DNA of 64,000 nt from CAWFLT01 sp963816795 (GTDB lineage Bacteria; Acidobacteriota; Vicinamibacteria; Vicinamibacterales; SCN-69-37). Made by a program: the position numbers and the translations under genes. Positions 51,209 through 60,929 of the stretch are shown here, one piece after another. Under the pieces are notes generated by a model. That model saw only the letters and a program-made list of their open reading frames with translations. It was not told the origin of the DNA and made no database searches. The first letter of the stretch is position 1. Every line of letters starts with the position of its first letter. The DNA lies in NCBI GenBank assembly GCA_963816795.1, contig CAWFLT010000001.1, positions 434,001 through 498,000 of the forward strand, in the 5' to 3' direction.

Positions 51209-54167
51209 ATGATCAGCCCACGTACGATCGGCTGGCGGACGGGTTCGACGCTGCTCCTTCTAATCGCAGCAGCGGCCTGGATTGACTCGCCGGCAGCGCA
51301 GCGCGGCGAGCGCGACTGGCCGCCGATCGCCGCCGAGACGAAACCGTGGACACGGTGGTGGTGGCAAGGCAGTGCGGTCGAGCGGCGCTCGCTGACGGCC
51401 GAGCTCGAGGCGCTGGCGGCGGCCGGGATCGGCGGCGTCGAGGTGACGCCGATCTACGGCGTGCGCGGCACTGAAGATCGCTTCATCCCCTACTTGTCGT
51501 CGCAGTGGATGGCGATGCTGGACCACGCGTTGCGCGAGGCGACGCGATTGAAGATGGGCGTCGACATGGCCACGGGCACCGGGTGGCCGTTTGGCGGTCC
51601 CTGGGTCGGCGACGACACGGCGCCGAGATCGCTCGTGCACAGGACCTGGACGCTCGCCGCGGGAGAACGGCTGGCCGAGCCGGTCACGCTTCGGCAGACG
51701 CCGCTCGTCCGCGCCCTCGGCAACCAGATCCACGTCGTCAACGAAGGCGCTCCGGGAGATCCGCCTCGGGGCGCGGCGCCGACAGCGCCGGTGGTCAGGC
51801 CCGAAGCCCGGGCGCTCACCATCAGCGACCTCGTCGAGCCGATCTCGGCCAACAAGAACCTGCAAGCGCTCGCGCTGGAGCAGGTGAAGTATCCGCGCGA
51901 TCTGCCGCTCGCGGTGCTGATGGCCTATTCGGAGGCTGGCGACACCATCGACCTCACGTCGCGCGTGCAGGCGGACGGGCGGCTGGACTGGATCGCCCCG
52001 CCGGGCCGCTGGACGCTGCACGCCCTCTTCGCCGGCTGGCACGGCAAACTGGTCGAGCGCGCCGCGCCCGGAGGTGAGGGTCTGGTCATCGATCACTTCT
52101 CGACCGACGCGATCAGGCAGTACCTGCTGCCGTTCGATCGCGCGTTCGCGGGACGTCGTCTCACCGGCCTGCGCGCGTTCTTCAACGACTCCTATGAAGT
52201 CGACGACGCGACCGGCGAGGCCGATTGGACGCCGCGGTTCTTCGCCGAATTCGAGAAACGCCGCGGCTACGACCTCCGCCGGCACCTTCCGGCGCTGCTC
52301 GGGGGTGGCGACGACGAAATGGGTGCGCGCGTGCTCGCGGACTATCGCGAAACCATCTCGGATCTGCTTCTCGACACGTTCACGACCGAGTGGTCGGCAT
52401 GGGCCAAACGTCAGGGCCGTCTCGTCCGAAATCAGGCCCACGGATCGCCGGCCAGCGTGCTCGACCTCTACGCCGCGAGCGACATTCCCGAGACCGAAGG
52501 CGCCGAGATTCAGCGGTTCAAATGGGCAACGTCAGCGGCGCACGTGGCCGGACGACGGCTGGTGTCTGCCGAGGCCGCGACGTGGCTCGGCGAACATTTC
52601 CGCGTGCGGCTGGCCGACGTGCGGGCGGCCGTCGATCGGTTCTTCGTCGCCGGCATCAACCACGTCGTGTATCACGGCACCGCGTACTCGCCGGTGGGGG
52701 ATCCGTGGCCGGGCTGGCAGTTCTATGCCAGCGTCGAGTTCAATCCGCGGAACGCGTGGTGGGACGACTTCGCCGCGCTCAATGCGTATGTGGCGCGCGT
52801 CCAGTCGTTCATGCAATCCGGACGTCCCGACGCCGATGTCCTTCTGTACTACCCGCTCTACGAGTCGCTGGCGGTGCGCGGAAAAACGCGGCTGGCGCAT
52901 TTCGGCGGCGCGGCTCCCCCACCGCTCGGCACGACGTTCGAGAAGGCGGCCGAGACGCTGCAGGCGGCCGGCTTCACCTACGACTTCGTCTCGGATCGGC
53001 AAGTGCGCCGGTTACGGGGCAAAGGCACCCGAGATCACGAGCGAAGGCGGCGGGTCGTATCGGACCATCGTGCTGCCGTCGTCTCGCTACGTGCCGGTCG
53101 AGACCGTCCTCGAGATCCTGGAGCTCGCGCGGCAAGGCGCCACGGTGGTGTCGTACGGCGGATGGCCGGCCGACGTGAGCGGCGTCGCCGACCTGGATGG
53201 CAAGCGCGCGCGCTTCAAGGCGGCGATTGACGCGATCACATTCGGGGCCGCCGGCTCGGACGGCATTCGGGAAGCCGCCGTCGGCAGCGGCCGTGTCCTG
53301 CAAGGCAGCGATCTCAACCGGCTGCTCGCCCGCGCCAACGTCCAGCGCGAGCCGATGGTCGACCAGGGCTTGCAGTTCGCGCGCCGGACGGACGCGATGG
53401 GCCGCGTCTATTTCATCAGCAACGCGAGCGACCGCACGCTGGAGGGCTGGGTCCCACTCGACGTGCGTTCGGACGCGATCGTCGCATTCGATCCGATGAC
53501 CGGACGTCGAGGACGCCTTCCCGCGCGGACCAGCGGGACGATGCGCGAGGTCTCTCTCCAACTGCCCGCGGGGAGCTCGTTGATTGTGGCCGAGTCCCCT
53601 GGATCGGTGCGCGAGACGTTCGACACCCATCGCGCGGCTGGCGCGCCCGTTGACGTCGCCGGCCCGTGGACCGTCCGCTTCCTGAAGGGTGGTCCCAACC
53701 TGCCGTCCAGCCAGAAGATCGATCGACTCGTGTCGTGGACGACGTTCGGCCAGGCGGCGGAAGCGTTCTCCGGCACGGCGGTGTACACCGCGACATTTCC
53801 GCGGCCGGCCGCGAGCGGATCGGCGTGGCAGCTCGATCTCGGACGCGTGGCCGAGAGCGCGCGCGTCCGTCTGAACGGCCGCGATCTGGCGACGCTCATC
53901 GGCGCGCCGTATCGTCTCGTGCTCGACGCGTCGCAGTTGCGAGCGACGAACACGCTCGAGGTGTCGGTCACCAATCTCTCGGCGAACCGCATCCGCGACC
54001 TCGACCGGCGCGGCGTGAACTGGAAGAAGTTCTACAACGTCAATTTCCCCGCCCGTCTTGCCGAGAACCGCGGACCGGACGGCCTGTTCACCGCGGCCGG
54101 ATGGCAGCCGCTCGAGTCGGGCCTGCTCGGGCCTGTGACGATCACGCCGATCGCGGTGGTCCGATAA
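51209..54167 (+). CDS. Exported glycoside hydrolase family 106 (alpha-L-rhamnosidase-like), one frameshift
   Basis: ATG 51209, signal peptide TGSTLLLLIAAAAWIDSPAA. About 985 residues once one extra base near 53020 is removed. GH106 landmarks: KPWTRWWWQGSAV, AAGIGGVEVTPIYG, VDMATGTGWPFGGPWV, LRAFFNDSYEVDDATG, FFAEFEKRRGYDLRRHLP, NQAHGSPASVLDLYAASDIPETEGAE-type segment (landmarks NQAHGSP and DIPETEG), INHVVYHGTAYSP. The C-terminal beta-sandwich has TAVYTATFPRP, VRLNGRDLATLIGAPYRL and SVTNLSANRIRDLD. It probably removes rhamnose from plant or bacterial polysaccharide in the periplasm. Confidence 0.9.
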
Positions 54168-54186
54168 AAAGTCAATTTCGAAAAAC

Positions 54187-54248
54187 CTTCACCGTGAAGC
54201 CATGAAGCGCGTGAAGACGGTTGCTTCTTCACGAGCTTCACGTTGAAG
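54187..54248. repeat. Palindrome of 9-bp CGTGAAG units
   Basis: CTTCACCGTGAAGC (54187-54200) and GCTTCACGTTGAAG (54235-54248) are inverted repeats with one mismatch. Between them TGAAG recurs with 9-bp spacing (CGTGAAGCC, ATGAAGCGC, GTGAAGACG) and inverted as TTCACGAGC. It lies 20 bp after the GH106 stop and may terminate transcription. The architecture resembles 5531-5737 with a different unit. Confidence 0.65.
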
Positions 54249-54323
54249 CTTTTGTGATCGAAAAACGCTCACTGTGCAGGCATCGAGGAGTTTCCCGTTG
54301 CGCTGGAGTTGACAGCCGCCATG

Positions 54324-54572
54324 CTAGCGAGGCTCCACCTTGCCGAGCTCAGGCCGCTCCGTCGCTTCGGGCTGCTCGCGCACGGCCGACGCGAAGTCGT
54401 CATCGAGCGCACCAGCGAGGGCGTCGAGCCACTCCCATGAGTCGGGCACTGGTTCGAGCACGATGGCGCGACCACTCCGCCAGATTCGGACTTCCCGGGC
54501 ATCGACGCGGAAGGCGCGCGGCAATCTCACCGCCTGCGATCGCCCCGACCAGAAGACCTTCGCTGTTTCCAT
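54324..54572 (-). CDS. VapB-type (AbrB fold) antitoxin
   Basis: 82 residues, ATG 54572: METAKVFWSGRSQAVRLPRA, FRVDAREVRIWRSGRAIVLE, PVPDSWEWLDAL. The SGRSQAVRLP start is the swapped-hairpin AbrB/SpoVT fold of VapB proteins. No toxin follows on its strand; the region downstream is the 9-mer palindrome. A damaged PIN toxin lies divergently 13 bp away. Confidence 0.85.
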   Translation of the reverse strand: METAKVFWSGRSQAVRLPRAFRVDAREVRIWRSGRAIVLEPVPDSWEWLDALAGALDDDFASAVREQPEATERPELGKVEPR

Positions 54573-54585
54573 CACGCCCTCCCGG

Positions 54586-54960
54586 ATGAGATGGCTGAAC
54601 GTCTTCCTCGACGTCATGCTCGACCGTCTCCCAGATGCTGATATCGCCGCCGCCTTGTGGGCAGCGCTCGAACGGGGACAGGCCCTGGCATGGTCCCCGC
54701 ACACGGCGTCACGACGATTTTCTACCTCCTCGAGAAGGCTCGTGACGCGGCGTTCGCCCGCCAGGGCGTGGAACGTCTCATCGTCGTCTTCGCTGTCGCC
54801 CCCGTCGATGACAACGTCGTCCGACGGGCACTCGCGCTGGCTCGGCCCGATTCGAAGCTGCCGTATGCGCGGCGGCCGCCGAAGCCAGCGGTGTGTGGCG
54901 CGATCAACCTCTGTGACCGCGATCCCGGCGCGAGTACGGCACGCAGTATGCAACCGGTCC
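54586..54960 (+). pseudogene. Damaged PIN-domain (VapC-like) toxin
   Basis: ATG 54586 reads MRWLNVFLDVMLDRLPDAD, then a lost base near 54690 moves to VPAHGVTTIFYLLEKARDAAF and VERLIVVFAVAPVDDNVVRRAL. A further lost base gives FEAAVCAAAAEASG-type residues and INLCDRDP. The catalytic acidic pattern (NVFLD..., DFEDAVxxAAAE, TRDP) is recognisable but the N-terminal DxN start is altered. Multiple shifts, and its antitoxin is missing on this strand. Confidence 0.6.
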
Positions 54961-55100
54961 CATGTCGATCGAGCGGCCGCGCGGCCGTCGCACTCGCGGT
55001 CAACGTTGGCCCGTGGCACGCAGACGACCATACGCCGATACCGACGTGGGCGGATCGTACGGGTCAAGCGCCAGGAACGGCTGATCGGCTATCTGGTGCG

Positions 55101-55230
55101 ATGAGTCCCAACGTCAGCATCGAGGTCGACAAGCACACCGCGGACGTGCTCGCAGATGCAGCGGCCGAGCTCGGCGTGACGGTTCCGCAGTTGATCGCCG
55201 AGCTGGCGACACTCGACAGCGCACCTCGGA
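55101..55230 (+). pseudogene. Fragment of a VapB/CopG-like antitoxin
   Basis: ATG 55101: SPNVSIEVDKHTADVLADAA, AELGVTVPQLIAELATLD. This is the start of a small antitoxin (ribbon-helix type leading to VPQLIAEL). A frame change near 55228 gives DVDEIAES and then homology stops. No toxin is recognisable in the next 450 bp. Confidence 0.5.
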
Positions 55231-55690
55231 AGCAGACGTCGACGAGATCGCAGAGTCGATGCCGATCTGCCGAGCGCGGAGGTTCGCGCGGACTCCACGA
55301 GCCGCGTGCGCTCGACGCGGGGCAGCCCGGTCGACAGTGCCGGGCGCGTGGAGTCGATGTCGCTCGACGCATCCGGTCTAGGCTGGTCGCACCAGCCAGG
55401 TCTGCGACGTGGCGTCCGTGCCGCCATCGTGTCGGCGCGGAGCGAAAAAGCGTGCGCGCGGCGGTGAAGCCGACGACGCGCGTCTGGACGAGATCGTCGC
55501 TGAACGACTCGACGCGACCGGGCAGACGGACGAGCGGACATGGACCACCAGCGCCGCCTCCATGCCCGAGCCGCTCGTTTCGCCGGACGGTGCTCCGGCA
55601 CCGACCCGCTTCGGAGTGCGAAGGCCAAGGCTCGGTTCGAGCGCGCCTGACCGAGCGCCGCGCCCGTGTAGTTAAGGCGGCTCAAGCGGG
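55231..55690. other. 460-bp region without a recognisable gene
   Basis: All frames are Arg/Ala/Ser-rich as expected for GC-rich non-coding or decayed DNA. One short stretch (GEADDARLDEIVAERLDA near 55465-55520) is acidic and helix-like but has no family match I can name. It probably holds the remains of the toxin partner of the fragment before it. Confidence 0.4.
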
Positions 55691-55728
55691 TTACACCACT
55701 ACACCATTCTTGATATACCATGGTGTAA
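55691..55728. promoter_or_regulatory. Operator-like nested palindrome before vapBC
   Basis: TTACACCA (55691-55698) and TGGTGTAA (55721-55728) are perfect inverted repeats, with a second nested pair ACACCAT (55701-55707) and ATGGTGT (55720-55726), around TTGATATAC. The vapB ATG follows two bases later. VapB/VapBC complexes bind such promoter palindromes to autoregulate. Confidence 0.7.
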
Positions 55729-55730
55729 CC

Positions 55731-56000
55731 ATGGCCCTGAACCTCAAGAACGCTCACGTCGAGCGGCTGGCGACCGAAGTGGCGAAGCTGACCGGCGAAT
55801 CCAAGACGGAAGCCATTCGGCGCGCGCTCGAGGAACGCCGACGACGACTCAAGCGCCCCTCGGTGGCCGAACGCCGCGCCAGGCTCCTGCGCTTCCTGCA
55901 GTCGAAGGTCTGGCCGTCGATTCCCAAGAAGGCGCTCGGCCGCCGCCTGACCCGCACGGAAGAGGACGCGATTCTCGGCTACGGTCCGGAAGGCGTGTAA
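55731..56000 (+). CDS. vapB: VapB-type antitoxin (PSK/Rv0623-like)
   Basis: 89 residues, ATG 55731: MALNLKNAHVERLATEVAKL, TGESKTEAIRRALEERRRRL, RFLQSKVWPSIPKKALGRRL, EEDAILGYGPEGV. This is the ribbon-helix-helix Rv0623-type VapB with its conserved GxxxEG tail. The vapC start is five bases downstream. Intact. Confidence 0.92.
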   Translation: MALNLKNAHVERLATEVAKLTGESKTEAIRRALEERRRRLKRPSVAERRARLLRFLQSKVWPSIPKKALGRRLTRTEEDAILGYGPEGV

Positions 56001-56005
56001 CGGCC

Positions 56006-56395
56006 GTGACGCTGGACACCTCGGCGCTCATCGCCGTGCTCTTCTCGGAGCCCGGCTACCTCGACGTCGTCGATCGCATCCTCGAGGCGGACATCGTCCG
56101 CGTTGGCGCGCCGACGCTGGTCGAGACGAGCCTGGTGTTCGCCGGCCGGCGGGGCCGACCGGCCGGCCGGGAGCTCGAGGCGCTCGTCGCGGAGCTCGAC
56201 ATCACCATCGTCCCGTTCGGTGAAGCCGAATGGCGCTGCGCCGCCGATGCCTTCGCGCGCTACGGCCGCGGCCGGCACAAGGCCTCCCTCAATTTCGGAG
56301 ACTGCCTGGCGTACGCGACGGCGGCCTCCACCGCCGATTCGCTGTTGTACGTGGGCGACGACTTCCGCCACACGGACCTGCCGTCCGCGCGCTGA
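56006..56395 (+). CDS. vapC: VapC PIN-domain ribonuclease toxin
   Basis: 129 residues from GTG 56006. PIN acidic residues: MTLDTSALIAVLF (D4), GAPTLVETSLVF (E), LNFGDCLAYATAA (D) and LLYVGDDFRHTDL (D). Mg-dependent RNase normally held by the upstream VapB. The most complete module in the island. Confidence 0.93.
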   Translation: MTLDTSALIAVLFSEPGYLDVVDRILEADIVRVGAPTLVETSLVFAGRRGRPAGRELEALVAELDITIVPFGEAEWRCAADAFARYGRGRHKASLNFGDCLAYATAASTADSLLYVGDDFRHTDLPSAR

Positions 56396-56799
56396 CGCGA
56401 CGCCCGCGAACCATGAGCAGCCGTGTGACAGCTCACCTGGTCGCGGCTCGCTACTGGGCGTGACACCCTTCACGGTCAGCAGCGCACATGCGGTGCGAAG
56501 TCACTGGCGCAGACGTCGTGCGCGATGCCGGCGCAACGCCTCAGCAGCGTCCGCATCCGTCGAACGGTGACCACGATCGCGAACCTTATGCGCTGACGCG
56601 CAGGTGCAGACCCGACCGCCGCGGAGTTCGGTTTCAAGGAGCATGCACGACCGACGAACTCGCCGACTGCCGGTGCGCTGAGCGGAGGCGCTGTCCGGTG
56701 ACGACGCATCCGGATGGCGCCACGCCGGCTCGAGCTTCTTCGCGTCATCGAACGGTCTCCCTCGGGATGCACGCCACTGGCGTGCTCGAACCGTGGCGA
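56396..56799. other. 404-bp region, possible toxin remnant on the minus strand
   Basis: No intact gene. On the minus strand a frame near 56480-56580 reads IRFAIVVTVRRMRTLL and CAGIAHDVCAS, faintly like the C-terminus of DUF5615 (PIN-like) toxins that follow DUF433 antitoxins. The match is weak and the frame is shifted upstream. Confidence 0.3.
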
Positions 56800-57070
56800 C
56801 TAGCGTCTGTGCGACGGAGCTCCGGGCGATCAAGGACGCGCAGCATCGGCGAACTGTCCAGACTCCGGGCGGCGAACTCCAGCACGGTCCTGATCTGCTC
56901 CCGCGTGACTGGAAACTGCTCGATGCAGTTCGTCGATTGTCATGCCGTCCTCGAGGTTCTCGAAGACGAGGGCGACCGGTGTGCGGGTGCCCTTCGAACA
57001 CCCAGGCGCCGCTCACCTTGCCCGGGATGCTCTCGACGGCTGGACACTGGGACCAGTCAAGCGCTGCCAT
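56800..57070 (-). pseudogene. DUF433-family antitoxin (two frameshifts)
   Basis: ATG 57070: MAALDWSQCPAVESIPGKVS, GAWVFEG; a shift near 56997 gives TRTPVALVFENLEDGMTIDEL, and another near 56947 gives EQFPVTREQIRTVLEFAARS. This is the DUF433 helix-turn-helix antitoxin (landmarks WSQCPAVE, GAWVF, NLEDGMTIDEL). The stop is not clear. The expected DUF5615 toxin downstream is at most a remnant. Confidence 0.7.
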
Positions 57071-57171
57071 GGTCGGAACTCCTTGCTCAAGATTACGGCA
57101 AACTGGGGTGGCCGTCACGCCAACTTGACACCCCTTTCCGGCGGCGACAACATCTGGTTGCCCAACAACTC

Positions 57172-59237
57172 ATGGCAGACGCAGACGCAGTCGCCTCAGC
57201 TCAACCTCTCGCGCTACGACGCGCTGCTGCGCATCTCGAAGACGCTGTCCGGCCACAAGACCATGGCCGAGCTGTTCGAGGTGCTGGCCGATCAACTGCA
57301 CGCGGTCGTCCCCTTCGACTACCTGGCACTCCTGCTGCACGACGAACCGACCAGCGAAATGCGGATCGTCGTGCTGGAGCCGCCTGACATCATGCCTCCG
57401 TTCACCTCGGCGCCGGTTGCCGAGCAGGGTCCGGCGGCAGCGGTCTGGGAGACGCAGCAGGGAACCGTGATGGTGATCCCGGAGGAAGGCCCGTTACCCC
57501 CTGGTCCCGCGTTCCTCCGCAGCCAGGGGCGAAAGGTGGCGTGCTGGCTGCCACTGACGACCGCGCACCGGCGCGTCGGCGTGCTGGCGTTCGGCAGCCG
57601 TTCCCCGGTGCCCTACACCGACGACATCGCCGCGTTCATGGCCCAGATCGCGGCCGTTGTGGCCATCGCCATGGACAACGGCATCAACTGGGAACAGGCG
57701 CAACGGTACCAGCGCGACCTTCTCGATGAGCGGGATCGCCTGCGGTTCCTGCTCGACGTCAACAACCTGCTCGTGTCACATCTCGACCACCGGTCGCTGC
57801 TCGAAGCGATCTGTGAAGCCGTCAAGCGTGTCATCGACGCCGACCACATCGGCGTGGGGCTGTGCGTCCGGGAATCCGGCCAGGTGCGGCTGGATTTTGT
57901 CTACAACAAGACGCGCGGCTTCAGCAGGCCCGATATCACGTTTCCACTGGACCGATCGATCGCGGGCCTGACCATCGAGCGAGGCGCGGCCGGTGTGTTC
58001 CTCCGGCCGGAGCTCGAAGCCCGCGGGTGGGACGGTGCGCCGTTGATGAAGGAGTACGGGATCGAATCGGTGTGTTGCGTGCCGCTCGTCACTCGAAATG
58101 GCCCGCTTGGAGCACTGTATGTCGGGAGCGCCCGACCGGATGCCTTCTCGGAGAATGACGTCACGCTGCTCGGGCACACGTCGGCGCAGATCGCCATTGC
58201 GCTCGAAAATGCCCGCGCGTACGAGGAAGTCACCGACCGCAACGCGCAGTTGATCGACGAAAAGCAGTACCTCGAACGCGAGCTTCACAACGAGTTCGCC
58301 GAGATCATCGGCACGAGCGTGGCCCTGCGGAGAGTGCTGAAGTCCGTCAAGACCGTCGCGCCTGCCGACAGCACCGTGCTGCTCCTCGGAGAGACGGGCA
58401 CCGGCAAGGAACTGATCGCGCACGCGATCCACAACCTGAGCCAGCGGCGCGACCGGACGTTCGTCCGGATGAACGTGGCGGCGATGCCGCCTGGCCTGCT
58501 CGAGAGCGAGCTGTTCGGACACGAGAAGGGCGCGTTTACCGGTGCCACGGCGAGGCGGACCGGCCGTCTCGAGCTCGCGCACCAGGGCACGCTGTTCCTG
58601 GACGAGGTCGGCGATATCCCGGCGGAAATCCAGCCCAAGCTGCTGCGCGTCCTGCAGGAGCGTGAGTTCGAACGCCTCGGCAGCACGCGAACCCAGCAGG
58701 TGGACGTGCGGATCGTCGCGGCCACGAACCGCGATCTCGTGCAGATGGTCGAAGACGGATCGTTCAGATCCGATCTCTACTATCGCCTGAATGTCTTTCC
58801 GATGACGATCCCGCCATTGCGCGAGCGTGTCGACGACATTCCCGCGCTGGCGCTGCATTTCGCGCGGCAGTCGTTCCCGGCGCATGGGGCGCGCGGTTCC
58901 ATCCATCCCGGAGAAGGTGATGGACGCGCTGAAGCGATGGAGCTGGCCGGGCAACATCCGGGAGCTGCAGAATGTCATCGAGCGGGCCGTGATCCTGTCG
59001 GGCCCGAGCCTCGTGCTCCCGCCGCAGGACGTTCAGCCGGTGGCCCGGCGTGCCGTCTCGAGCGCGAAACCTGCCGCGACGTTCAACGAGGCCGAACGAG
59101 AGGCGATTCTCCGCGCGTTGAGGGAATCGGGCGGCGTCATCGGCGGCCCGACCGGCGCGGCCGCGCGGCTGGGGCTCAACCGCACCACGCTGCACTCGAA
59201 GATGCAGCGGCTGGGCATTCAGCGGCCGTCGTATTGA
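57172..59237 (+). CDS. Sigma-54-dependent transcriptional activator with two GAF domains (frameshifted)
   Basis: ATG 57172 needs a one-base shift to join the main frame; TTG 57158 is the in-frame alternative. GAF 1: ALLRISKTLSGHKTMAELF to AIAMDNGINWEQ; GAF 2: VNNLLVSHLDHRSLLEAICE to ALENARAYEEV. AAA+ domain: LLLGETGTGKELIAHAIH (Walker A), GHEKGAFTGATARRTG (sigma-54 loop intact), TLFLDEVGDIP (Walker B), WPGNIRELQNVIERAVIL. One extra base near 58875. Fis-type HTH at the end (EREAILRALRESGGV, AARLGLNRTTLHSKMQRLGI). FhlA-like activator; GAF ligand unknown. About 688 residues. Confidence 0.9.
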
Positions 59238-59250
59238 ACGGCTGCTCGTC

Positions 59251-59508
59251 ATGCCGATTTTCCCTGAGTGGTGGAACTGGGACCTTTCGTTCACCAGCCA
59301 CGCCGAATTGCGAATGGAGCAACGAGGCGTGACCGAGGTCGAAGTCCGCGCTATGCTGGAAAAAGCCACGGGGTTCGAGCCCAACGTCGTGGCTGGCAGG
59401 TTCATGATCCACGTCCGCCACCTGCAGAACCCGTGGATCGCAATCGTCGAGCCGGATGCCGAGACCAGGCTGTTGGTCGTCGTGACTGTCTACGAGGTGT
59501 CCCAATGA
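59251..59508 (+). CDS. DUF4258 family (RelE-like toxin candidate)
   Basis: 85 residues, ATG 59251: LSFTSHAELRMEQRGVTEVE, VRAMLEKATGFEPNV, GRFMIHVRHLQNPWIAIVEP, LLVVVTVYEV. The HAxxRMxxRG start and VVTVYE end define DUF4258, a small RelE/BrnT-like fold usually paired with a DUF2283 antitoxin. Its TGA overlaps the ATG of a damaged DUF2283-like gene. Intact. Confidence 0.82.
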   Translation: MPIFPEWWNWDLSFTSHAELRMEQRGVTEVEVRAMLEKATGFEPNVVAGRFMIHVRHLQNPWIAIVEPDAETRLLVVVTVYEVSQ

Positions 59509-59775
59509 CCGAGCGCTCGCTTCAAGTCACCTACCGAAAAGGTCACCCTTTCGCGGCGTACCTGCATCTGTCTCATCGGAGAGCCGAACCGTGGCCGACG
59601 GGTGTTGTCGACTAGGAGGTCGACCGGTAGGCGATCACGCTCCGTCGCTGTCCCGCTCGATCGACTGAATCTGCTCCTGGCCGAGCTCGGCGAACCTCCG
59701 TTGCACAGGTCGACCGCTCCAAGCCGCCTGACAACAGCAGATCGGTCCAACGTCAGATTGCGCGCGAGCCCTGTC
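59505..59775 (+). pseudogene. Decayed DUF2283-like antitoxin
   Basis: ATG 59505 (ATGA overlap): MTERSLQVTYRKGHPFAAYL, HLSHRRAEPWP, then VVD followed by TAG at about 59614 where relatives have Tyr. Further on, another frame reads LDRLNLLLAELGEPPLHR, the usual DUF2283 C-terminus. Stops and shifts make a functional product unlikely. Partner of the DUF4258 gene. Confidence 0.65.
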
Positions 59776-59840
59776 GGCGCAAGATCGCTTCGAGCTCGCG
59801 AAAAGTAGCGTTACTCCGAGATTTGGACTAAAACTCGCTC

Positions 59841-60074
59841 ATGAAGGTCAGCGTCCACGCCGCCAAAACCCAGCTCTCCAGGCTGCTCGACCTGGTCGAG
59901 GACGGCGAATCGGTCGTGATCGAGCGGCACGGGCGCCCGGTGGCGCAGCTGGTGCCCGTGCGCAAGCGCCGCGCCTCCCCTCTGGGGGCCATGCGCGGGC
60001 AGTTCACGATGACCGAAGGCTGGGAGCGGGCACTCACCGATGAAGACGCCGAAGCGTTCTTAAGAAGAAGTTAG
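59841..60074 (+). CDS. Phd/YefM-family antitoxin
   Basis: 77 residues, intact: MKVSVHAAKTQLSRLLDLVE, DGESVVIERHGRPVAQLVPV, then SPLGAMRGQFTMTEGWERAL and DEDAEAFLRR. Classic Phd with the toxin-wrapping C-terminal FxxxxGW and acidic end that normally pairs with a VapC-type PIN toxin. The next gene downstream is on the opposite strand and belongs to another module, so this antitoxin is an orphan. Confidence 0.92.
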   Translation: MKVSVHAAKTQLSRLLDLVEDGESVVIERHGRPVAQLVPVRKRRASPLGAMRGQFTMTEGWERALTDEDAEAFLRRS

Positions 60075-60108
60075 GGCAACTTGCCGTCGGCCCCGTCGAC
60101 AGAGCCGG

Positions 60109-60531
60109 TCAGCCTTCAACGGTCTTGAACGGGTTGCGGATCGTCAACCGCTCCTCAATGACCTGGCCATCCTGGAGATCCTCGGTGTAGAGCGTCTCGC
60201 AGTCCGCCGCGAGCGCAGAGGCGACGACCAGTGCGTCGTACATGTGGAAACCATGCGTCCGCGCGATCTTCACGGCGGCGTCGTGCGTCTCGATCGAGAT
60301 GGCTCGTGGAGACGGACACAGGATGCGGATCGCATCGAGCGCCTCGGCGATGTCATCCCACGACATGCCGAGCTTCCGCCGCGCCGTTGCCGCGAACTCG
60401 TTGAAGACCTGCACGCTGACGACACCGCCCGCCGCCAGAAGCACCTCGGCAATCTCCGAACGCGCGTCGTTCCTGGCGACCGAGTAGATCAGCACGTTCG
60501 TGTCGAGGAACGGACTAGCGGGCATTGGCAT
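60109..60531 (-). CDS. VapC-like PIN-domain toxin
   Basis: About 140 residues; ATG 60531 chosen (MPMPASPFLDTNVLIYSVAR), 17 bases inside the antitoxin gene. PIN acidic sites: FLDTNVLIYS, VFNEFAATARRK (E), HMYDALVVASA (D) and LYTEDLQDGQ (ED). Subtype with short loop common in proteobacterial VapBC. Intact. The antitoxin is immediately upstream. Confidence 0.92.
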   Translation of the reverse strand: MPMPASPFLDTNVLIYSVARNDARSEIAEVLLAAGGVVSVQVFNEFAATARRKLGMSWDDIAEALDAIRILCPSPRAISIETHDAAVKIARTHGFHMYDALVVASALAADCETLYTEDLQDGQVIEERLTIRNPFKTVEG

Positions 60532-60745
60532 CGTCGCGGTCAAAGACGAACCCAGGGGGAAGAGGGCGACGGAGCTTCCGCAGCTTGTCGAGCGCGTCCT
60601 GGCGACTCCGGTCTCGCTGGATCTCGAACGTCCTCACATCGGCGATCCGAATCTCGATCTGATCGCCTTCCTTCAACTCGAGCGCCTCGACGACAGCTGC
60701 GGGAAGCCGAACGGCCAGGCTGTTGCCCCACTTTGCGACCTGCAT
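60515..60745 (-). CDS. AbrB-fold VapB/MazE antitoxin
   Basis: 76 residues: MQVAKWGNSLAVRLPAAVVE, ALELKEGDQIEIRIADVRTF, LDKLRKLRRPLPPGFVFDRD. The KWGNSLAVRLP start is diagnostic of the swapped-hairpin AbrB fold. Overlaps the toxin start. A palindrome 13 bases upstream (60758-60783) is its probable operator. Confidence 0.93.
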   Translation of the reverse strand: MQVAKWGNSLAVRLPAAVVEALELKEGDQIEIRIADVRTFEIQRDRSRQDALDKLRKLRRPLPPGFVFDRDDANAR

Positions 60746-60757
60746 TCAGCGCCTCCT

Positions 60758-60783
60758 TGATATACATTGCACATTGTATATCA
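60758..60783. promoter_or_regulatory. VapB/MazE operator palindrome
   Basis: TGATATACA (60758-60766) and TGTATATCA (60775-60783) are perfect inverted repeats 8 bases apart in AT-rich DNA just upstream of the antitoxin gene. Typical autoregulatory site for AbrB-fold antitoxins. Confidence 0.7.
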
Positions 60784-60830
60784 TTTGGCTCCACGGGGGG
60801 AGTTGCCTCTCGCGATTCAACGGGGAATGA

Positions 60831-60929
60831 TCAGCGGAAATTGATCAGACCGTCCAACCACCGTCCTTGGTCGCGGGCGTCGACCAGCGCCAAGAGCGGC
60901 CCGGTATCGAGAATGACCGCCCGGCTCAC
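60831..60929 (-). pseudogene. Truncated VapC PIN toxin
   Basis: GTG 60929 overlaps the antitoxin stop (GTGA). It reads SRAVILDTGPLLALVDARDQ then GRWLDGLINFR and stops at 60831, only 32 residues. The PIN start DTGPLLALVD is perfect, but the remaining three acidic sites are gone. The break falls about 50 bp before the operator of the neighbouring VapBC module, suggesting a deletion fused two loci. Confidence 0.8.

Noticed and set aside
51260..52441. 393-codon minus-strand frame over the rhamnosidase
   Set aside because: Antisense of GH106 catalytic sequence with Arg-rich shadow composition.
54657..55730. Long plus-strand frame fused ahead of vapB
   Set aside because: It strings together pieces of a damaged PIN gene, an antitoxin fragment and non-coding DNA; only the last 89 codons from 55731 form a real protein.
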